Shown in pieces: positions 59,626-64,000 of a DNA stretch of 64,000 bases (its first letter is position 1; each line of letters begins with the position of its first letter). A model generated the notes under the pieces. It did not search any database, was not told where the DNA came from, and saw nothing but the letters and a program-made list of their open reading frames with translations. The translations under genes were made by a program, and so were the position numbers. The DNA is from a bacterium (GTDB lineage: Bacteria; CAIWAD01), in contig JAUIFJ010000012.1 in the NCBI GenBank assembly GCA_030429345.1, forward strand, positions 1 to 64,000, in the 5' to 3' direction.

Positions 59626-61710
59626 ATGAAGACATGGATTCCGCTGCTCTGCGCCCTGGCTGGCCTGCTGCAGGCCCAGGACAGCCATCTGACCCTGGCC
59701 GGCGCCTGGGAGAAGGGCGCCTGCCAGGCGGCCAGCGCCCGCAACGACAGCCTGCTCTATGCGGGCAACGGGCACTTCATCGAGCTGGTGGATGTGCGCG
59801 ACTGGTCGGTGCTGCAGCGTTTCTCAACGCCCTCTTTCATCCAGAGCCTGCTCTTCGAGGATGGCCGGCTGCTGTTGTGGCAGGAGGACAGCCTGATCAC
59901 CTACGACGCCGCCTTGCCCGGAAGCCTGGATCGCCTTGCGGCATGGCCCGAGCCCTGTTCCAACAGTGGACTCGCCGACCTGGAGGGCAGCCTGTTCAGT
60001 GCGATCCACGAAGACACGCTGCGAGTGTGGGACATGTCGGATCCAGGCGCTCCCGACCTGCTCAGCACGACCCTGCTGCAGCAAGCCAGTACGCGGATCC
60101 TTGGCCAGGACAGCCTGCTCTGCGTACTCCACGACAACAGCCTGGATCTGTGGAGCCTGGCGGATCCGGCTTCGCCCGCCCTGCTGGGGGAAGTGCCGGG
60201 GCTGGCCACCTATCCCGCCATTGCCCGGGACGGCGATCGTCTGCTGGTCGAGAGCGAGGACAGCCTGAAGATCTATGACCTGGCCGACCCGGAGAATCCG
60301 CAGCTCGAAGGCGCTTTCGAGCTTCCTGGATTTGTGATACACAGCTGCCTGTCGGGAAACCGGGCCGCCGTGTCGACTCCCTACACGCAATACCTGTACA
60401 GCCTGATCGATCCGACCGCTCCCGGCCTTGTGGACAGCCTGGACCAGCCGAGTGGCGGACTGCTGCATTTCGTCGGGAACCGCCTGTGTCTGGTCTACCA
60501 GACGAAACAGCAGAGTTGGCGCACCAGCCTGCAGGACGGGCTGGTCGAGCCGGCGACACGCTGGATGGGAGGCAATGCCGCCGGGCTGCATCTGGCCGGT
60601 GACCGGGCATTCGCCGGCTTCAACCAGGCCGGCTTCGCGATTCTCAGCCTGATCGCGCCCGGCGAGCTGAGCGAGCTCTTCGAGCGCCAGGACCCGGAAA
60701 CCGGCGTCCGCGCGCTCGACGGATGGAGCACGCGCCTCGTCACCATTGACGGCAATGCCCGGTTCCGACTCCTGGACGCAAGCGGGCCCGGAGTGCCCGT
60801 GGAGCTCGGCGCCATGGATCTGCCGGCAGTCCCCGAGCTCTTCGTGGACGGGATCAACGCCTGGTGCATGGATGACGACAGCCTGCGCATGATCCGGCTG
60901 CTCGGGCCCTTCGCGCCGAGCCAGGCCGTCGTACTGCCTCACGGCTTGAGTGGCAGTTTTCAATATCCGACCAGCCTCTTCGGCGATTCGGGCAGGCTGA
61001 TCCTGACCAGCTCGGGCTTTCCGGACGAATTGCTGAGCCTCTACGATACGAGCGATCCCGCCAACCCGCAATTCCTCGGGGACTGGATCGTGCCCAATGA
61101 GGTGGGCCACCTCTTCAGGGGCGACCTGGAAGGATCGATGGGCGTGCTGCTGGGCACTTCCGGCATCCTGCTCTTCGAGTGGGACGAAGGCGCGCCCCAG
61201 ACCCGCGCGCTGATCGATGTGAGCGTCGGCGACCTGCCCGACTGCGCCCGCCTCGACGGGGAGCGGTTGTGGCTGGGCAGCTACAGCGGCCTGCGCCTCT
61301 ACTCCATCGCCGATCCGGAAGAGCCGATCCTGGCCGGCTACTGGCCCACCCCCGGGTCCCTGGTCAACCTAGAGGTGCAGGCGGACCGCGTCGTCGGGCT
61401 CGGCCCGACGGGATTGTATCACTGGGGCCGCATCGACACGGATCTCGACCTGGCTATTGCGCCCGTGCTCTCTCCGCAGGCGACGATCGAACTGAGCTGG
61501 AATCCGCTCTCCTTCGCCAGCGGCTACGCCATCTACAGCCGGTCGCCGCTGGAGGGCGCCTGGATCGCCCGGGCGCTTGTGATACAGGACCACTGGATGG
61601 AGACTCCCTTCGGCAGCGCGCCGGCGAAGCGCGAATACCGGGTGGTTCCTCTCGCTCAGGCCCCGAACGAAATGCAACACACGAACTCCCGAACCAGGAG
61701 TGCCCGATGA
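59626..61710 (+). CDS. Secreted LVIVD-like beta-propeller protein, paralogue 1
   Basis: 694-aa exported protein. After the signal peptide (KTWIPLLCALAGLLQA) the chain is a series of ~45-residue blades, each with a (D/I)SDP or LADP(E/A)xP motif (WDMSDPGAPDLL, WSLADPASPALL, YDLADPENPQLE, YSIADPEEPILA), as in LVIVD propellers. The last ~90 residues are FN3-like (IELSWNPLSFASGYAIYSRS). No catalytic motif. Its stop overlaps the next paralogue by 4 bp. The end lacks a recognisable sorting domain. Confidence 0.8.
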   Translation: MKTWIPLLCALAGLLQAQDSHLTLAGAWEKGACQAASARNDSLLYAGNGHFIELVDVRDWSVLQRFSTPSFIQSLLFEDGRLLLWQEDSLITYDAALPGSLDRLAAWPEPCSNSGLADLEGSLFSAIHEDTLRVWDMSDPGAPDLLSTTLLQQASTRILGQDSLLCVLHDNSLDLWSLADPASPALLGEVPGLATYPAIARDGDRLLVESEDSLKIYDLADPENPQLEGAFELPGFVIHSCLSGNRAAVSTPYTQYLYSLIDPTAPGLVDSLDQPSGGLLHFVGNRLCLVYQTKQQSWRTSLQDGLVEPATRWMGGNAAGLHLAGDRAFAGFNQAGFAILSLIAPGELSELFERQDPETGVRALDGWSTRLVTIDGNARFRLLDASGPGVPVELGAMDLPAVPELFVDGINAWCMDDDSLRMIRLLGPFAPSQAVVLPHGLSGSFQYPTSLFGDSGRLILTSSGFPDELLSLYDTSDPANPQFLGDWIVPNEVGHLFRGDLEGSMGVLLGTSGILLFEWDEGAPQTRALIDVSVGDLPDCARLDGERLWLGSYSGLRLYSIADPEEPILAGYWPTPGSLVNLEVQADRVVGLGPTGLYHWGRIDTDLDLAIAPVLSPQATIELSWNPLSFASGYAIYSRSPLEGAWIARALVIQDHWMETPFGSAPAKREYRVVPLAQAPNEMQHTNSRTRSAR

Positions 61711-63734
61711 TCACGAAATGGATGCTTCTGCTGCTGGCCTCGGCGGCCCTGGCACAGGACACGCAACTGACCGGCGCGGGCGCCTGGGAGCACGGGGACT
61801 GCCACAGCTTCGAATTCCGCGACGACAGCCTGGCCTACATGGGCAACGGCCACATGATCGACCTGGTCAACACGGCCAGCGGCCTGGTCCTGGAACGCTT
61901 CCGCACTCCCGAAGAGGTGGGCGCCCTGCGCTACGAGGACGGCCTGCTGCTGAGCTGGGGCCACGACAGCCTGCGCTTCTGGGACGCCACCCTGCCGGGC
62001 ACGCTGGACTGGCTCGCCTCCTGGGAGGATCCAACCTCGACCAGCGCGCACACGGCGCAGGAGGGACGTCTCTTCTGCATGAGTCGCGAGGATTCGCTCT
62101 ATGTGCTCGACATTGCCGACCCGGCCCTGCCGGTTCCATTCTGGCGGGGCGAGCTGCAGGAAGGCAGCTACTGGATCGACCTGGAGGACAGCCTGCTCAG
62201 CGTGCAGCGCACGGACGCGGCCCTGGACCTGATCGACCTCTCCGACCCTTTCAATCCCGCGTTTCAGAGCACGATCACGGGACTGCACGAATACCTGCCG
62301 CAGCCGGCCCGTCGCGGCCAGTACCTGCTGGCGCTGATGGACAGCCTGCGGCTCTACTCGCTGGCCGACCCGGCCTCTCCCCTGCCCCTGAGCGCCCTGC
62401 CGCTTCCCGACTCGCTGGCCATCGATGGCCTGGACATGGGGGGCGGCAAGGCGGCCTGCACCGATTTCGACGGCTTCCTGGTCTTTGACCTGTCGAATCC
62501 GCTGGATCCGCAGCTCAGCCATTTCCAGGAAGTCTACGCCGGTTTCGAGCTGCCGCGCCTGCGGGCGGACCGCCTGGTCGTCGCCGGGCGCAACAAGTGC
62601 CGGATGCTCGACCTGGATTCGGCCGGCCTGCCGCTGGACGAGCGGCTAGTATACACCGGCTCCAGCGCTCCGCAGGGTCTGCACACGGTCGGTTCGCATG
62701 CCCTGCTGGGCCTCAACATCGCCGGCATGGTCACGGTCGACCTGAATGCCCCGGGCGGGCCCCAGGAAGTGGGCGACCGCGGCAGCTGGCCCGTCGTGCG
62801 CGCCCTGGACGGGCAGGGAAACTGGCTCGCCATCGCCAGCGACGGGGACGGCCTGCAGATCCTCGACGCCAGCGATCCGCTGAATCTGCAGACCGTCTGG
62901 ACCGCTCCCTCCTCCCCCTTCGACGACTTCCGGGTCGACAATGGACTGCTCTTCGGCTGGAACACGGATTCGCTCTTCGTGCTCGATCCCTCGCCGCCGA
63001 ACTCCCCCGTGCTGCGGGATGCCCTGCCCCACTCAGGCTACTACATCTCGGACATCGCTTTGGGCGACGGCGTACTCATTGCCAGCTACGTCTTCGACGA
63101 CGAGGTCGAGTTCTTCGACATCAGCGATCCGGAGGCGGTCACCTCGCTGGGCCCCTGGACGCCGGCAGGCCTGGATGGACCGCGCGGGGGCGACATAGAT
63201 GGCGGGCACGGGGTTCTGGCAAGCTATGACAGCCTCCTGCTGTTCAGCCTGGCGAGCGGCCAGCCCGAGCTGCGCAGCGCCCTTCCTGCAGAGGAGTTCG
63301 TCTTCCTGGAGGCCGTCTGGGACGGCGAGCGCCTCTTCGCAGCCTCCAGCGCCGGCCTGCACGTATACGCCGTGCCACGGTTGACGACTCCCATCGAGCT
63401 CGCCTTCTTCCCGACGCCGGAAGGCCTGCGGCAGCTGCACGTGGAAGAGGACCGCGTCCTGGCCCTGGGCACCACGGGGCTCTTCAGCTGGAGCCGCGCG
63501 GACACGGACCTGGACCTGCGCATCACGCCGGTCCTCGACGGGGCGGACACCATCGAGCTGAGCTGGAACCTGCAGTCCTTCGCCGCCGGCTATGCCGTCT
63601 ACAGCCGCCTGCCCTACACGGGCCCCTGGGTCGAAGTGGCCCAGGTGACACAGGACCGCTGGACGGAAGCGCCCTTCGGCCCGACGCCGACGCTGCGCGA
63701 ATACCGCGTCCTGCCGCTCGGCGAGCTGGACTGA
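61707..63734 (+). CDS. Secreted LVIVD-like beta-propeller protein, paralogue 2
   Basis: 675-aa paralogue of the preceding gene, with the same plan: signal peptide (MITKWMLLLLASAALA), N-terminal GAWEHGDCHSFEFRDDSLAY matching GAWEKGACQAASARNDSLLY of paralogue 1, blade motifs such as LDIADPALPVPF, YSLADPASPLPL and FDISDPEAV, and an FN3-like end (IELSWNLQSFAAGYAVYSRL). Translation is coupled through ATGA with CAGGAG just upstream. A tandem duplication is evident. Role unknown, possibly structural or ligand-binding at the surface. Confidence 0.82.
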   Translation: MITKWMLLLLASAALAQDTQLTGAGAWEHGDCHSFEFRDDSLAYMGNGHMIDLVNTASGLVLERFRTPEEVGALRYEDGLLLSWGHDSLRFWDATLPGTLDWLASWEDPTSTSAHTAQEGRLFCMSREDSLYVLDIADPALPVPFWRGELQEGSYWIDLEDSLLSVQRTDAALDLIDLSDPFNPAFQSTITGLHEYLPQPARRGQYLLALMDSLRLYSLADPASPLPLSALPLPDSLAIDGLDMGGGKAACTDFDGFLVFDLSNPLDPQLSHFQEVYAGFELPRLRADRLVVAGRNKCRMLDLDSAGLPLDERLVYTGSSAPQGLHTVGSHALLGLNIAGMVTVDLNAPGGPQEVGDRGSWPVVRALDGQGNWLAIASDGDGLQILDASDPLNLQTVWTAPSSPFDDFRVDNGLLFGWNTDSLFVLDPSPPNSPVLRDALPHSGYYISDIALGDGVLIASYVFDDEVEFFDISDPEAVTSLGPWTPAGLDGPRGGDIDGGHGVLASYDSLLLFSLASGQPELRSALPAEEFVFLEAVWDGERLFAASSAGLHVYAVPRLTTPIELAFFPTPEGLRQLHVEEDRVLALGTTGLFSWSRADTDLDLRITPVLDGADTIELSWNLQSFAAGYAVYSRLPYTGPWVEVAQVTQDRWTEAPFGPTPTLREYRVLPLGELD

Positions 63735-63829
63735 ACACGAGGACTCCTGTGAGACACCTTCTTCCCCCGCTGGCGCTCGCGCCCGGAATGGGCTAGTTCC
63801 AGGCCGGGGCGGAATAGCCTCCGGGAACC

Positions 63830-64000
63830 TCAGGGCGCCGTGCGGCAGGGACGGAAGCCGATCCCGGAAAATGCGCCGCTCGATCCCGGCAGGTTGTGAT
63901 TGCGCTTGGCGCAGTTCACGTACAAAGCGCTGCTGTTAAAGCCACCACCACGATGCACACGGTGTGAGCCGGCCATCGCCCCGTGTGGATTGATTTCCGG
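63830..64000 (-). CDS. Formylglycine-generating-enzyme-like (FGE-sulfatase/SUMF1) protein, 3' end only
   Basis: Partial gene running off the window edge; only the last 56 codons before a TGA are present. They read GSHRVHRGGGFNSSALYVNCAKR and end SGIGFRPCRTAP, matching the family's C-terminal R(V)xRGGSWxx...xR-x-GFRxxR pattern with a Gly for the usual Ser-Trp. Whether it is a true sulfatase-activating enzyme or one of the many FGE-domain relatives cannot be said without the rest. Confidence 0.7.
   Translation of the reverse strand, partial: PEINPHGAMAGSHRVHRGGGFNSSALYVNCAKRNHNLPGSSGAFSGIGFRPCRTAP

Overview
The window is 64 kb of GC-rich bacterial chromosome, roughly 60-65% G+C by eye. Five of its secreted proteins end in a FlgD-like / type IX secretion (type A) sorting domain with a 'PNPFN'-type motif. 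That points to the Fibrobacteres-Chlorobi-Bacteroidetes group or an allied candidate phylum; the phylum itself cannot be fixed from this sequence. [FeFe]-hydrogenase maturases, tryptophanase, saccharopine-pathway genes and a rubrerythrin-like protein suggest an anaerobic or facultative organism that ferments amino acids. UGA acts both as a stop and, in four genes, as a selenocysteine codon.

Layout. 0-10 kb: aminopeptidase N, an Nfu-type Fe-S scaffold, a CopD-like membrane protein, selD (itself a selenoprotein) overlapping a metallophosphoesterase, a ferredoxin-NADP reductase-like flavoprotein, and the two halves of the LKR/SDH lysine-degradation enzyme as separate genes. 10-24 kb: DinB-like and OsmC-like proteins; an RND efflux operon (TolC, adaptor, pump, DUF2892 protein and a 28-aa coupled ORF); an SDR/PHP gene pair; an intergenic inverted-repeat element; rdgB; an ArsR regulator divergent from a DUF302 protein; yceH; and small envelope genes. 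24-30 kb: a minus-strand block of hydG, hydF, a cytidylate-kinase-like gene and tnaA, divergent from a rubrerythrin-like gene, with FNR-like sites at the gene boundaries. 30-33 kb: two tandem secreted thioredoxin-like selenoproteins, then a TrmB-type regulator. 34-42 kb: four tRNA genes (Pro, Arg, His, Glu), HU, a small DRR-motif protein, GNAT, mazG, rlmB, acnA and a membrane metallophosphoesterase. 42-64 kb: a secretome region with a 1667-aa cadherin/Ig-repeat protein, an outer-membrane barrel, propeller proteins, a DUF4397 protein, a chemoreceptor, an AGE-type protein, a selenocysteine peroxiredoxin-like protein, a GH31 glycosidase, two LVIVD-like paralogues and the 3' end of a formylglycine-generating-enzyme-like gene.

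The strongest biology is the selenoprotein set. SelD, two TlpA/thioredoxin-like proteins and one peroxiredoxin-like protein each have an in-frame UGA at the expected redox or catalytic position. In all four, the UGA is followed by a hairpin whose apical loop puts G-U about 21-23 nt downstream. SelD makes the selenium donor; the other three look like exported redox proteins. selA, selB and selC are not visible here. A second theme is regulatory: a 19-nt motif (16/19 identical) lies in front of both the RND operon and the DUF302 gene beside arsR, suggesting one ArsR regulon. Several palindromic repeat families and an apparent excess of GTATAC are not explained by the genes.
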